Of a DNA stretch of 64,000 bases, positions 28,512 to 38,141 are shown in pieces. Position numbers and translations under genes: made by a program. Source of the DNA: Methanosarcina sp. MSH10X1 (lineage in GTDB: Archaea; Halobacteriota; Methanosarcinia; Methanosarcinales; Methanosarcinaceae); the NCBI RefSeq assembly GCF_004099695.1, contig NZ_SCHL01000001.1, positions 347,086 through 411,085 of the forward strand, written 5' to 3'. Every line of letters starts with the position of its first letter. The first letter of the stretch is position 1. The notes under the pieces were generated by a model that saw only the letters and a list, made by a program, of their open reading frames with translations, had not been told where the DNA came from and did no database searches.

Positions 28512-29252
28512 ATTATACAGATTGTACACCTTTCGGATATTCACTACTCAGATGCGTATTTTGTTCCGGAAATTGCGGATTCCATGGTTGACAGCATAAA
28601 CCGGCTGAGTCCTGATCTTGTTGTGATTACAGGCGACCTTACTGAGAATGGATTTTCAGCGGAATATGATGGAGTTAAGCAATTCATCGACAGGATTGAA
28701 TGTGAAAACAAAATCCTCGTCCCTGGCAACCATGATTCGAAGAATGCAGGGTACCTGCACTTTGAAGACCTTTTCGAGGATCGGTTCTTTTCACGGAATT
28801 TCAGGAACGTTACGGTCGTAGGGGCTGACTCTTCACAACCTGACCTTGATGAAGGACATGTCGGCAGGGAAAACTACGGCTGGATAAAAGAAGCTTTTAC
28901 AGGGGAGGACTTCAAGGTCTTTGCCCTGCACCACCATCTTGTGCCTATCCCTCTTGCCGGCAGGGAAAATACCGTCCTTGTGGATGCAGGAGATGTTCTC
29001 GAACTTCTGAACCGCTGCAAAGTGAACCTTGTCCTCTGCGGGCATTGCCATATTCCCTGGGTCTGGAATCTCAATAATATGCTTGTGGTAAATGCAGGCA
29101 CGTTCTGTTCTTCCAAGACCAGGGGAAAAACCACGCAATGTTACAACCTGATCCAGGCCGATAACGAGAATTCGGATAGGGACTGGAAAATCCGGGTATC
29201 CAGAGTTTTCTCAAAAGGAAACCTGGAACTTGTCACTGAAACAGTAATGTAA
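28512..29252 (+). CDS. Metallophosphoesterase with apparent ATT start codon
   Basis: A soluble calcineurin-like phosphoesterase. The first metal motif HLSDIHYSD lies upstream of the first in-frame ATG (28584), so that ATG cannot be the true start. The open frame upstream has no ATG, GTG or TTG. ATT at 28512, preceded by AGAGGAAG with about 8 bases spacing, gives the expected N-terminus IIQIVHLSDIH. Other motifs are VITGDLTENG, VPGNHDSKN, LHHHLVP and LCGHCHIPW. The 246-residue protein has no signal or membrane segment. The substrate is unknown; the domain resembles Icc-type enzymes. Confidence 0.85.
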   Translation: MIQIVHLSDIHYSDAYFVPEIADSMVDSINRLSPDLVVITGDLTENGFSAEYDGVKQFIDRIECENKILVPGNHDSKNAGYLHFEDLFEDRFFSRNFRNVTVVGADSSQPDLDEGHVGRENYGWIKEAFTGEDFKVFALHHHLVPIPLAGRENTVLVDAGDVLELLNRCKVNLVLCGHCHIPWVWNLNNMLVVNAGTFCSSKTRGKTTQCYNLIQADNENSDRDWKIRVSRVFSKGNLELVTETVM

Positions 29253-29276
29253 CTAAAAATCTTGCTTATTACCAGG

Positions 29277-29990
29277 CTATGATTTACCTTTCGGAGCCCG
29301 CCATGCATGGGGCTCCCCTTTAATTTTTTCTATTTCCCTTCTTTCAGTTAAGTCATCCAGAATCTCAAGAAGTTCGGTCTCCCTGACATCCAGCTCATAC
29401 CTGTCCTTAAATTCGTTTATGATTTGAGAGAGATTAAGAGCTCTGTCCAGGATGATTTTTTCTGCAAATCCTGCAAAGTCCTCATATCTTGCCCAGGGAT
29501 AAATTATCCAGCGCCATTTAATGATTTTCCGGGAGTAAAAATCAGGCGTGAAAGCCGAGCAGGTTTTATGCTGGAGGACAGCAGTCCTGACGACAGCGGG
29601 CTTCAGGCTCAGGGCGTAGTCCACCGCAAGCTTGAGCGTCTCGCCAGTATCGGTTATATCGTCTACAATCAGGACTTTTTTTCCGGTTATATCTATAGGA
29701 AGAGGAAATTTTATCCTCGCCTCTTCCCGCAGATTTGCAGCTCGGGTGTAATGCTCGATCTTCATCGAGGTAAGGTTATCAAAAAGCAAAAAATCGGAAA
29801 TCAGCCTTCCAGGCACGTAGCCTCCTCTCCCTATGGCTACAATCAGGTCAGGTATATAACCCGAAGCTTTGATTTCTCGGGCAAGAATTCTCGAAAGCCG
29901 CAGTACTTCATTGAAGGTTATAAGCTCGCACCTGAATGAGTTTTTCTCTGCTTCGCATCGCTGTTGAGACTGCATTTTCTTTTCCTGCAT
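29277..29990 (-). CDS. Phosphoribosyltransferase family protein
   Basis: A 237-residue type I phosphoribosyltransferase with the PRPP-binding motif VLIVDDITDTGET (about residue 118) and the IGRGGYVPGRLISD strand before it. The C-terminal 60 residues look like a helical, winged-helix-type extension (LSQIINEFKDRYELDVRETELLEILDDL). Related archaeal proteins are annotated as purine phosphoribosyltransferases, but the base specificity cannot be read here. It converges with the upstream phosphoesterase gene, 24 bases away. Confidence 0.85.
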   Translation of the reverse strand: MQEKKMQSQQRCEAEKNSFRCELITFNEVLRLSRILAREIKASGYIPDLIVAIGRGGYVPGRLISDFLLFDNLTSMKIEHYTRAANLREEARIKFPLPIDITGKKVLIVDDITDTGETLKLAVDYALSLKPAVVRTAVLQHKTCSAFTPDFYSRKIIKWRWIIYPWARYEDFAGFAEKIILDRALNLSQIINEFKDRYELDVRETELLEILDDLTERREIEKIKGEPHAWRAPKGKS

Positions 29991-30328
29991 CCTATAAACC
30001 GCCTTCTTCTGCCAGTCTTATAGCCTGCGGGTAGTCCATATATACGGATACCTGATGGGAGAAGAGAGTATCGTTTTCTAACGAATATTTCAATTTAATC
30101 TAACAAATTTATCAATTTAATGGCTTATTAATTCGTCTGAAGGCTCACCTTATTACCTGAAAATATTTCAATCAGGGGAGCAATAAATCAAGAGTATCTG
30201 AAAATAAATATGAAAAATAGCGTGGGGCGGAGATTATGAGAGTAAAAGAATCTATGAGAAATATATGCCAGCCTTTTCTCACAAATATCATATAAGAAGG
30301 AATAACCGCTAGGAAGGAGTTCTATGCC

Positions 30329-31225
30329 ATGTTTTCAAGGGATGAAGACAGAATGGTAAATCTGGGATTTAATTCCATTAATGAAGGATTTGAAGAAGGA
30401 GTTAGCGAGGCTCTTAATTTCCTGACCGAAATCGGCACAGGCTATCTTAATGAGAAGAAGGAGCCAGAAGCTGAAAAAATGGTGATATCCATAAAGGAGA
30501 TCGGAAAGGCTGCCGCCCTTCGGGGGATGGAAAATGCCGCAATCAATGCTATTCGCGCTCTTGAAAGGTTGCTGCAGTGTTCCATAGAACAGAATATGCA
30601 CGGCGCGACGGTCCGGGTATTACTTTCATTTGGAGCTATAGGAAAAACGGCTGCCGAACAGCAGATGGAAATGGTAGCAAGGCTCGCAGCTTCAGTGCTC
30701 GGGAAGAGCGGTAACACCGCAGCTCTCCTTAACCGGGAAAAAGAAACCATAGCAGTAGCAATCGGGCTTGGAGAAATCGGGAAAGCGGTTACCAGAATGA
30801 GATTTCCTGATATTTCGGAAAATACTGCAATATGCGTCTCGTGCCTTGGGGATGTTGGAAAACTTACGGCTCAGAAAAGCCTTGAAGAAGCTGCCGTGGG
30901 AGTAGAGCTTATGCTTCAGGAAATGGCTGCCGCAGCCTTGCAGGAAAATCTTCAGAACACGGTAAGGAGTATAGCAAGCTCTATTGAAGAGATTGGAAAA
31001 AACGCGGAGGAGGAGAATATGGAAAATGCAGTTCTCCAGGCAGCTTCTGCCCTCCAGACTATTATGAGCAACGCCGGGAGCAGGTACCTGAACGATGCCT
31101 CAATTGCAGCCAGGTTAGCTCTTGAATCTTTCAATGAGCTTGATATAATAAACGATGAAGCTAACATAAAAAAGATAGAAGCAATAAGGGAAATGATGAG
31201 GGGGCTGTGGGTGGATTCGAAATGA
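30329..31225 (+). CDS. Alpha-helical tandem-repeat protein of unknown function
   Basis: A 298-residue all-helical protein. A repeat of roughly 37-40 residues recurs, with the core [IL]G[KD][AV][AG]-x(3)-[MK]E-A: EIGKAAALRGMENAA, AIGKTAAEQQMEMVA, EIGKAVTRMRFPDIS, DVGKLTAQKSLEEAA and EIGKNAEEENMENAV. The pattern suggests a superhelical HEAT- or TPR-like scaffold for protein binding. There is no signal peptide or membrane helix. AAGGAG precedes the ATG. It stands alone, with 338 featureless bases upstream. I do not recognise a named family. Confidence 0.7.
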   Translation: MFSRDEDRMVNLGFNSINEGFEEGVSEALNFLTEIGTGYLNEKKEPEAEKMVISIKEIGKAAALRGMENAAINAIRALERLLQCSIEQNMHGATVRVLLSFGAIGKTAAEQQMEMVARLAASVLGKSGNTAALLNREKETIAVAIGLGEIGKAVTRMRFPDISENTAICVSCLGDVGKLTAQKSLEEAAVGVELMLQEMAAAALQENLQNTVRSIASSIEEIGKNAEEENMENAVLQAASALQTIMSNAGSRYLNDASIAARLALESFNELDIINDEANIKKIEAIREMMRGLWVDSK

Positions 31226-31333
31226 GGAATTCGAGATGCCAGAAAGATTTAAGAGGGTCTGTAAATAGGGGAAATTAAGTGTCAGGCTATGGTATCAGAC
31301 GGATTTCCAGACCTATTCTTATGCCTGAAATAA

Positions 31334-31383
31334 AAATCTCGAATACGAAAACCTGTTTAAATCTCGAATATGAAAACCTGTTT
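31334..31383 (+). repeat. 25-bp tandem duplication
   Basis: AAATCTCGAATACGAAAACC plus TGTTT at 31334-31358 is repeated with one change at 31359-31383, between the helical-repeat gene and porB. Confidence 0.85.
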
Positions 31384-31449
31384 AAAACTTCTGCAGGCTG
31401 GGAGAGCTTAGAGGCGGAAAAATAAAACCGTTAATCTGAGACTTCGGCT

Positions 31450-32340
31450 TCACTGAAGCCCGAAGTGTTTTATGTTCCAGTCCGCCATGTCCTGGATTTT
31501 CATTATCTCTTCTTCGCCGCCTTCCATTATGAAAAGGTGTTTGAACCTTTTCTGAACTTTAAGGTACTCTTCGACAGGTCTCGGGTTCTTAACCTTCCTG
31601 ACCTGGGTAATTTCTCCGTTTTCCATCTCATACATGGGCCAGAGACAGGATTCAACTGCTAATTTGGCGATTTCAAGAGTTTTGGAGGTATCAAAGCCCC
31701 AGCCAGTTGTACAGGGGGCGTGGGCATGAATGTAGGCCGGACCTACGATTTCGGTGGCTTTCTTGACCTTGCGCATCATATCCCTGGGGAAACCTATAGA
31801 GGTTGTGGCTACATAAGGAGAGCCGTGGGCTGCCATAATTGCAGGCATGTTCTTTTTAGGGAACGGATTTCCGAAAGAAGCTTCTCCGGCTGGAGTGGTT
31901 GTGGTGCTCGCATCAAAGGGTGTTCCACTGCTGCGCTGGGCTCCGGTATTCATATAGGCTTCATTGTCCATACAGATATAGGTGAAGTCGTGACCCCGCT
32001 CAAAAGCGCCTGAGATTGCCCCGAAGCCTATATCCATTGTGGCGCCGTCACCTGCAATAGCTATAATCCTGATATCTTTCTTTTTGCCAAGGGCTTTTAA
32101 ACCAGCTTCCACTCCAGAGGCAACTGCGCCTGCATTCTCAAAGAGGGAATGGATCCAGGGGACCTGCCACGAAGACAGCGGAAAAGGCGTACTTGTGACT
32201 TCCAGGCAGCCTGTCGGGTTAATAATAATAGTATTGGGACCTGCTCCCATAAGTGTGAATTTTGCAGCAAAAATATCACAGCAGCCCGGACAGGCGCTAT
32301 GTCCCGAAGTAATGTACGTTTTCGGCGCAGTCCTGCTCAT
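31450..32340 (-). CDS. porB: Pyruvate:ferredoxin oxidoreductase (pyruvate synthase) beta subunit
   Basis: The thiamine-pyrophosphate-binding subunit of the acetyl-CoA/pyruvate interconverting enzyme. The 296-residue protein is complete. CPGCCD (Cys17, Cys20), NPTGC and APCTTGWGF supply the [4Fe-4S] cysteines, and GDGATMDIGF...DNEAYMNTG is the TPP motif. Its partner subunits (gamma, delta, alpha), which normally lie immediately upstream, are not in the window; only decayed sequence lies there. The ATG overlaps the stop of that decayed frame (ATGA). It may be a second, solitary porB or a gene left after rearrangement. Confidence 0.92.
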   Translation of the reverse strand: MSRTAPKTYITSGHSACPGCCDIFAAKFTLMGAGPNTIIINPTGCLEVTSTPFPLSSWQVPWIHSLFENAGAVASGVEAGLKALGKKKDIRIIAIAGDGATMDIGFGAISGAFERGHDFTYICMDNEAYMNTGAQRSSGTPFDASTTTTPAGEASFGNPFPKKNMPAIMAAHGSPYVATTSIGFPRDMMRKVKKATEIVGPAYIHAHAPCTTGWGFDTSKTLEIAKLAVESCLWPMYEMENGEITQVRKVKNPRPVEEYLKVQKRFKHLFIMEGGEEEIMKIQDMADWNIKHFGLQ

Positions 32341-32750
32341 TGATGCGTCTCCTTGAGGTCAGAAAATTGGCTTCCAGCCGGACTTTCCAGTATTATAACA
32401 ATATTAGCTTCTTCAATCGCCCTGCATCTCATCAGGGTCCCTTCGGTGGCTTTCATCAGATCTTTCGCCCCCATGGTCTGCAGCACAGCCTGAAAACAAA
32501 GAAGTCTTCAAGAAAAATGATAAATTAGAAAGATGACAGGAAGTCCAGAGGCGCTGAATCCGTTTACTGCATCCCCCAATACAGCCCCTCCGAAGATCTC
32601 ATGCTCCCCCAAACATGTTTATTCGAAGAGATGGGTCAGCACCTCAGGAGGTTCATTTGTCCAATTCGTCTGTCGAATGATACCCCGTTTGTCCCATACT
32701 CCAGAATATACGAGTAACGTAAATTATTTTAAATTAATTATATAAAAAAT
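32337..32750 (-). pseudogene. Decayed reading frame upstream of porB, identity unknown
   Basis: Reading the minus strand, one frame gives SGVWDKRGIIRQTNW, an in-frame stop, then LGEHEIFGGAVLGDAVNGF before a second stop. Another frame then gives MGAKDLMKATEGTLMRCRAI and continues to ETHQ, stopping in a 4-base overlap with porB. The peptides look protein-like, and the overlap suggests a former operon neighbour. I cannot assign a family, and it does not resemble PorA. Confidence 0.4.
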
Positions 32751-32974
32751 TGTTTTCAAGCAAATATTATTTTCGAACGCAAAATTTTAAGCTTTGATAG
32801 TTTTTGAGAATTTTTATCCATCGCAAGATCCGGTAATCTCCGTACTGGAAAAATTACCCTGGCAATTAATTTGCTCTCGCTCCCCAAAACGAAAATTAAT
32901 TGCCGGGTTTACCGGCTTGGTCTACTATTCTTGAAGGAGTGTCAGTGTCCTAGAGAAACTTTCAATCCATTATC

Positions 32975-34360
32975 TCAGTTCGTGAGTGACTGTATAGGAG
33001 CCGGGATTCTCCCTCCCCGTTTTACAAAAACCTCGGAGCTGAAAGTACTTACCGGCATAATAGGGGCTTTCCCAAGCAGGCCGCCGAACTCAACGGAGTC
33101 ACCGACCCCTTTTCCAGGTGCAGGAATAATCCTGACTGCCGTGGTTTTTCTATTTATTACTCCGATTGCCATCTCGTCAGCAATAATAGCCGAAAGGGTG
33201 GAAGCAGGAGTATCACCGGGGACTGCAATCATATCAAGGCCGACTGAGCAGATACTGGTCATGGCTTCTAGCTTTTCCAGAGTCAGGGCTCCGACCCTGA
33301 CGGCTTCTATCATGCCTGCATCCTCACTGACAGGAATAAAAGCCCCACTCAGACCGCCCACCGAGGAGGAAGCCATTGCCCCGCCTTTTTTCACGGCGTC
33401 ATTCAGAAGGGCAAGAGCTGCAGTTGTTCCGTGAGTCCCGCAGCGTTCGAGTCCCATTGCCTCAAGAATTGCAGCAACACTGTCTCCAATCTCAGGCGTA
33501 GGGGCAAGGGAAAGGTCAAGGATCCCGAATTCCACCCCAAGCCTCCGCGAAACCTCCCGGCCCACCATTTCGCCCATTCGGGTTATTTTAAAAGCCGTCT
33601 TCTTGATAGTCTCTGAAATCTCCGTAAGGTTCGGGTTTTCAAGCTCGTTAATTGCAGCATTCACAACGCCCGGCCCGCTGACCCCAACGTTAATAACGCA
33701 CTCGGGTTCACCGATTCCATGAAAAGCTCCTGCCATAAAGGGATTGTCTTCAGGGGCATTTGCAAAGATTACGAGTTTGGCACAGCCTATTCCGTCTCTA
33801 TCCGCAGTCAGATTCGCAGTCTTTTTTATGATACCGCCCATCAGGCCAACTGCATCCATATTAATCCCGGTTCGCGTGGTAGCAACATTTACTGAAGAAC
33901 AGACCTTTTCCGTGCTTGCAAGGGCTTCAGGGATAGAATTGATAAGCTTCAGATCTCCACCAGTTGCGCCTTTGTGGACAAGGGCACTGAAACCGCCTAT
34001 AAAATCCACCTGTGCGTCTTTTGCAGCTTTATCCATAGTTTCTGCAATTGAAACGAAATCCGAAGACCTGCAACTCTCTGCTGCTACGGCTATAGGAGTC
34101 ACTGAGATTCGTTTATTGATTATCGGAATTCCATAGAGGCTCTGGATCTCGTTTGTTGTGCGCACAAGCTCTTTTGCGCGTGCGGTTATTTTTTCGTAAA
34201 TGTTCTCATTAAAAACTTCAATATCAGGATGGCTGCAGTCCCTGAGACTGATACCCATTGTTACGGTCCTGATGTCGAGATGTTCCATCCTGACCATCTG
34301 GATCGTCTCCAGAATTTCATTGTTGGAAGGCGAATAAAACCCACTATGTTTGAATGCCAT
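32975..34360 (-). CDS. UPF0210 (PFL/DUF711) family protein
   Basis: A 461-residue conserved protein of the UPF0210 family. Recognisable stretches are [20 protein letters not shown] near the start, [35 protein letters not shown] and [15 protein letters not shown] glycine-rich segments. The family has structural similarity to pyruvate formate-lyase-like barrels, but the reaction is not established. It is often paired with an ACT-domain protein (UPF0237), and none is seen here. The first ten residues ([10 protein letters not shown]) are an extension over typical members. Confidence 0.88.
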   Translation of the reverse strand: MAFKHSGFYSPSNNEILETIQMVRMEHLDIRTVTMGISLRDCSHPDIEVFNENIYEKITARAKELVRTTNEIQSLYGIPIINKRISVTPIAVAAESCRSSDFVSIAETMDKAAKDAQVDFIGGFSALVHKGATGGDLKLINSIPEALASTEKVCSSVNVATTRTGINMDAVGLMGGIIKKTANLTADRDGIGCAKLVIFANAPEDNPFMAGAFHGIGEPECVINVGVSGPGVVNAAINELENPNLTEISETIKKTAFKITRMGEMVGREVSRRLGVEFGILDLSLAPTPEIGDSVAAILEAMGLERCGTHGTTAALALLNDAVKKGGAMASSSVGGLSGAFIPVSEDAGMIEAVRVGALTLEKLEAMTSICSVGLDMIAVPGDTPASTLSAIIADEMAIGVINRKTTAVRIIPAPGKGVGDSVEFGGLLGKAPIMPVSTFSSEVFVKRGGRIPAPIQSLTN

Positions 34361-34377
34361 AAATGCGGTCTCCTTAT

Positions 34378-34977
34378 ATGGAAAATGATGAGTTTGTTAC
34401 TAGATACTTACAGAAATGTCGGACTGACGGACCCAGTCAGAAGTCACTATTTCTAACTGATCATATTATTAAACACTTTGTTGAATGGTGTGACACGAAA
34501 ATAAAAAATTGGATACCTTTTCCGAAGATCATAGTTATGATTATCCGGATCGCCTGGACAATTATACCTTTGTACAAAAGGAAGTTGTTAAACAATATTC
34601 AGAAATCACTAAATAGAGAAATAAAATACAAGTCAGGAATTTTTTAAAGTCATAAATCCAGAACTTGCTAATATAAATAAAGTGAAAAAGTCAATAACCA
34701 CTAAAACCCGGAAGATTTTCTGACTAAAGAAGAAATTGAAAACTTATAAATGTCTGTCAGAATGAACGTGATAAGGCTTTGATTGCTACCTTTTATGAGT
34801 CTGGTGCACGGGAGGAGAGTAATTATCCGTAGATTAAAGTATATTACTTTTGATGATTACGGAGTAATCCTGAATATTCCGGAAGGAAAAACCGGTATAG
34901 AAGAATAAGGCTAGTATACAGCTCATCTTTTCTGCACCAGTGATTAGATTGTCATACCTATCTGGAAAAAAGATAAA
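34378..34977 (+). pseudogene. Decayed tyrosine recombinase (phage-type integrase)
   Basis: Fragments in successive frames follow the order of an archaeal XerC/D-like integrase. [13 protein letters not shown] (SAM-like core-binding start) comes first. LTKEEIENL follows, then, after a frameshift, CQNERDKALIATFYESGAR, which contains the first catalytic Arg. Next is KYITFDDYGVILNIPEGKTG, and in yet another frame RLVYSSSFLHQ-stop-LDCHTYLEKR. Several stops and shifts, and the missing C-terminal HxxR...Y part, show that it is inactive. Confidence 0.7.
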
Positions 34978-35622
34978 CCAGAACTGAAAACTGTTCATTT
35001 TCATACGCTTCAAGATGTAACTATGCGTGTTGATCTTGCATTTCAAGCCTTTTTCAGAAGGGTTAAAGCAGGAGAAAAAGCAGGTTATCCTATATTTAAG
35101 AGCAAAATTTCTTAATCATTATGTAGAGTACATGAACGAATTTCTAACAAGAGAGAAGATTTTACTCAAAAACTCAGTAAGAATCTTGTTAATAATTACG
35201 GAATAATTTGTTTTGAAGACCTTGATATAAAGAAAATGGTTAAAGACTCCTTATATTCAAAAGGTATCTTGGATGCTGCTTGGAATAAACTTGTAACTTA
35301 TACTTCATACAAAGCTGAAAATGCTGGTAGAAAAGTGGTTTTTGTTGATCCTCGTCACACATCTCAACTATGTTTAAGATGCGGTAAATTGGTTGAAAAA
35401 ACTATATCGGACAGGATACATAACTGTCCTTTCTGTAATTTATTAATTGACCGAAATTGTAATGCTTCAATTAATATACTCAGATTGGGATTACAATCTG
35501 ACCGTAAAATCGAAGCTGCCCCTTACTTCAGTGAGGGGAGTAGTCACCTGAGTGGTAGTTCACATAAAAAATCCTTAACTATATTTCTTTCTATATTATA
35601 TCTCAGCATGATAATGTCTTAG
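34978..35622 (+). pseudogene. tnpB: Degenerate IS200/IS605-family TnpB
   Basis: The first part reads ELKTVHFHTLQDVTMRVDLAFQAFFRRVKAGEKAGYP, the typical TnpB N-terminal half, then breaks. The second part, from about 35125, reads RVHERISNKREDFTQKLS, NYGIICFEDL (RuvC-II Glu), then WNKLVTYTSYKAENAG. It ends in the zinc finger CLRCG...CPFC with DRNCNASINIL (RuvC-III Asp). It has lost internal sequence and has shifts, and no tnpA is present. It directly abuts the integrase relic. Confidence 0.8.
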
Positions 35623-35958
35623 TTAGATATTTGGATACAATTTAAATTGTTCTAACTAGCCTATAAATCAGCGATACATGAGGGTGGAATTTATTAAATA
35701 TACGTTTTCCAAGAAAAAAATGTAGAAAATTATTGGTAAAAAATATTTATGCAATTCATCTGTTAGATTGAAAAGTTAACGACTCAAATCGCATTCAATA
35801 GAGAAAAGTTCTGGAGTGCAGAGAAATGAGGAAACAATTTGGCAAAACAAAAAAGAGAATGCTATTTTGCTGGCAGGTTGCTCTTCATGCCTAGAGGTGG
35901 CGCCAAGCTCTTCTTTCCTCTAAACTTTATTAGTTTTTAGATAATCTAGTGATTACAT

Positions 35959-37647
35959 ATGATAAATAAATTATCATTTGTATTCTCATTTTTAATTCTT
36001 TTAGTGACTTTTTCACTTGTAGGATTCCAAAATACCGCTACAAGCGCAGTCCCATTGGATATATACGCAGTTCCAGCAATCACAGATTATAAACTGTTAC
36101 CAACTTCACAAATACCTTCTTATTTTCTATCTGATAGTATTTCAATTAAAGCAACTCCTGGAGAATTTGAGCCTGTAAGTTTTGTTATACATGCGAATAC
36201 AGATATCAATTCTCTGGCAATTACATCCAGTGATTTAACCGGAAACGAGTTTACAATCCCTGGTTCAAATGTTGATATCCGAATAGTTAAGTGCTGGTAT
36301 CAAGGAGGCTATTTGTTTGATCCCTATGCTCATGGTAAATACTTAACTCCAGAACTCCTTTTGAAAGATGATTCTCTAATTAAAGTTACCGGCGATAATT
36401 TTGCCCTCACTGATTCTTCCAATCCTATAGGAAATAACTACCTGAAACTAACAAATGGAATATACGAAGACATTTCCAGCAGCACAATTAAACCATCAGA
36501 GTTTTTTGAAATCTCTATCTTAGAACGTCCAGTTAAAGATTCTCCCACCCTTCAACCTGTAAATATTAGGGAGGGATATAATAAACAGATATGGGTCACC
36601 ATACACGTACCAGAGTGGGGAAATCCAGGTAATTATACGGGCATAATTACATTAAAAGAAGGATTACACACTCTAAAGGAGATTAAAATCAACTTGCAGG
36701 TTTTGCCCATTATACTTTCCAAGCCAAGTATGGAATATAGCATCTATTACAGAGGTAGGATTTCAGATCAGGGAACTATATCCTCAGAACTAAAAACAAA
36801 AGAGCAGTATACAGCCGAAATGAAAAATCTGTTAGATCATGGAGTTACTAACCCTCATATTATTTTTACACCTACTGCTGAGTCATGCGTGCAGATTTTT
36901 TCAATCAGGAACACAGTTGGCATGAACTGCACTAATCTATATATTACGGGATTATATCTTGATAGTGCAAGTGAAATTCCATACTATAGAAATGTGACTG
37001 CTCCTTATGCAGTGAAAAATATATATGTATATGGGCTGGATGAACAAAACATAAATGATCCTGTTAATAGAACTAAAATGACCAATATTCATAACTCAGG
37101 AGGAAAAGTTATGAATGCACAAACTGAATTTCTAGCCGATTTGGTAGCCGATATACTAGATTTAGCAGTAGTTAATGAAAAGCCATCTAAGGAATTGGCT
37201 CATAAGTATCATAAATATGGTCATAAGGTGTTTTCTTATGGCAATCCCCAGGTTGTACCGGAATATCCAAGGCTCTTCAGGCTGAACTATGGGCTATCAC
37301 TCTGGCAGAATGATTATGACGGTGCTATGGTTTTTGCATATCAGTGTTCCTATTGTGATATATGGAATGACTTTGACCATCCAATATATCGAGATCATGT
37401 TTTTGCTTACCCAACGATGAATGGTGTTATTGATACCGTTCAATGGGAAGGTTTCAGGGAAGGGGTTGACGATGTGAGGTATATGACCACCCTTCAAAAT
37501 ACAATCTTAGAAGCTAAGGCTCAAGGGAAGGATACAACAGAAGCGGAAAGGTATATTGAAAATTTGAAAACCACAGATTTAACTGATCAGGATCTTGATG
37601 TTATTCGTTCTGAGATGACAGGATATATTCTTGAATTACAGAATTGA
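35959..37647 (+). CDS. Secreted DUF4091 / GH123-like glycoside hydrolase candidate
   Basis: A 562-residue secreted protein. The signal peptide is LSFVFSFLILLVTFSLVGF. Residues about 40-250 form beta-sandwich-like domains (PGEFEPVSFVIHA, NIREGYNKQIWVTIHVPEWGNPGNYTG). The C-terminal part carries the DUF4091 motif WEGFREGVDDVRYM (about residue 500), preceded by GLSLWQNDYDGAMVFAYQ. DUF4091 proteins are related to family 123 beta-N-acetylgalactosaminidases, so hydrolysis of a surface or environmental polysaccharide is likely, although the catalytic Asp-Glu pair is not obvious to me. It sits between mobile-element relics and the glycan locus. Confidence 0.75.
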   Translation: MINKLSFVFSFLILLVTFSLVGFQNTATSAVPLDIYAVPAITDYKLLPTSQIPSYFLSDSISIKATPGEFEPVSFVIHANTDINSLAITSSDLTGNEFTIPGSNVDIRIVKCWYQGGYLFDPYAHGKYLTPELLLKDDSLIKVTGDNFALTDSSNPIGNNYLKLTNGIYEDISSSTIKPSEFFEISILERPVKDSPTLQPVNIREGYNKQIWVTIHVPEWGNPGNYTGIITLKEGLHTLKEIKINLQVLPIILSKPSMEYSIYYRGRISDQGTISSELKTKEQYTAEMKNLLDHGVTNPHIIFTPTAESCVQIFSIRNTVGMNCTNLYITGLYLDSASEIPYYRNVTAPYAVKNIYVYGLDEQNINDPVNRTKMTNIHNSGGKVMNAQTEFLADLVADILDLAVVNEKPSKELAHKYHKYGHKVFSYGNPQVVPEYPRLFRLNYGLSLWQNDYDGAMVFAYQCSYCDIWNDFDHPIYRDHVFAYPTMNGVIDTVQWEGFREGVDDVRYMTTLQNTILEAKAQGKDTTEAERYIENLKTTDLTDQDLDVIRSEMTGYILELQN

Positions 37648-37737
37648 CTTTTACATTAATATCCTTTCAGTTTTCATAATTATTCCGCTACCATTTTCTC
37701 TGAAAAGCAAAAAAACTGGCAATCGTTTCCAAACTTC

Positions 37738-37972
37738 TTAAGAACTTATTGGAGAACTATTGAATAGACCATCCCATATTCGGGAACTTCTTTTTGGTTC
37801 AGGAAGCTGGTTCTTGTGATCGACATATTTCACATATTTTTTTTCATTTTTCATAATTTTTCTTTCAGCTAATATAAAATTATAGATCAGTCGGCATTTT
37901 CCGAAAGTCTCCAGAGAACACCACAACCTGCTCTTCCGTTGGTTATATCTTGACCTGTTTTGTAAGATGCAT
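37738..37972 (-). pseudogene. tnpB: N-terminal relic of a TnpB
   Basis: On the minus strand MHLTKQVKI, an in-frame stop, then PTEEQVVV lead into another frame reading LETFGKCRLIYNFILAERK...KKYVKYVDHKNQLPEPK. This is the standard start of IS200/IS605-type TnpB. One nonsense codon and one frameshift are visible, and the sequence ends after about 75 codons. Confidence 0.7.
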
Positions 37973-38141
37973 AGTTTCCCCTGCATTATATTTTGGAGAG
38001 TTTATGTATTTTAGCATCATACTTTTATGGTACAGTTGACAGTTCCCATACCCACCTGCCATCTTCCGGTTCTCACCGGAAGCTGTTGAGGAAAGGGACT
38101 TTCCTCCTTCGAAGTTAAAAGCAGTGAGAATAATCAACGGG

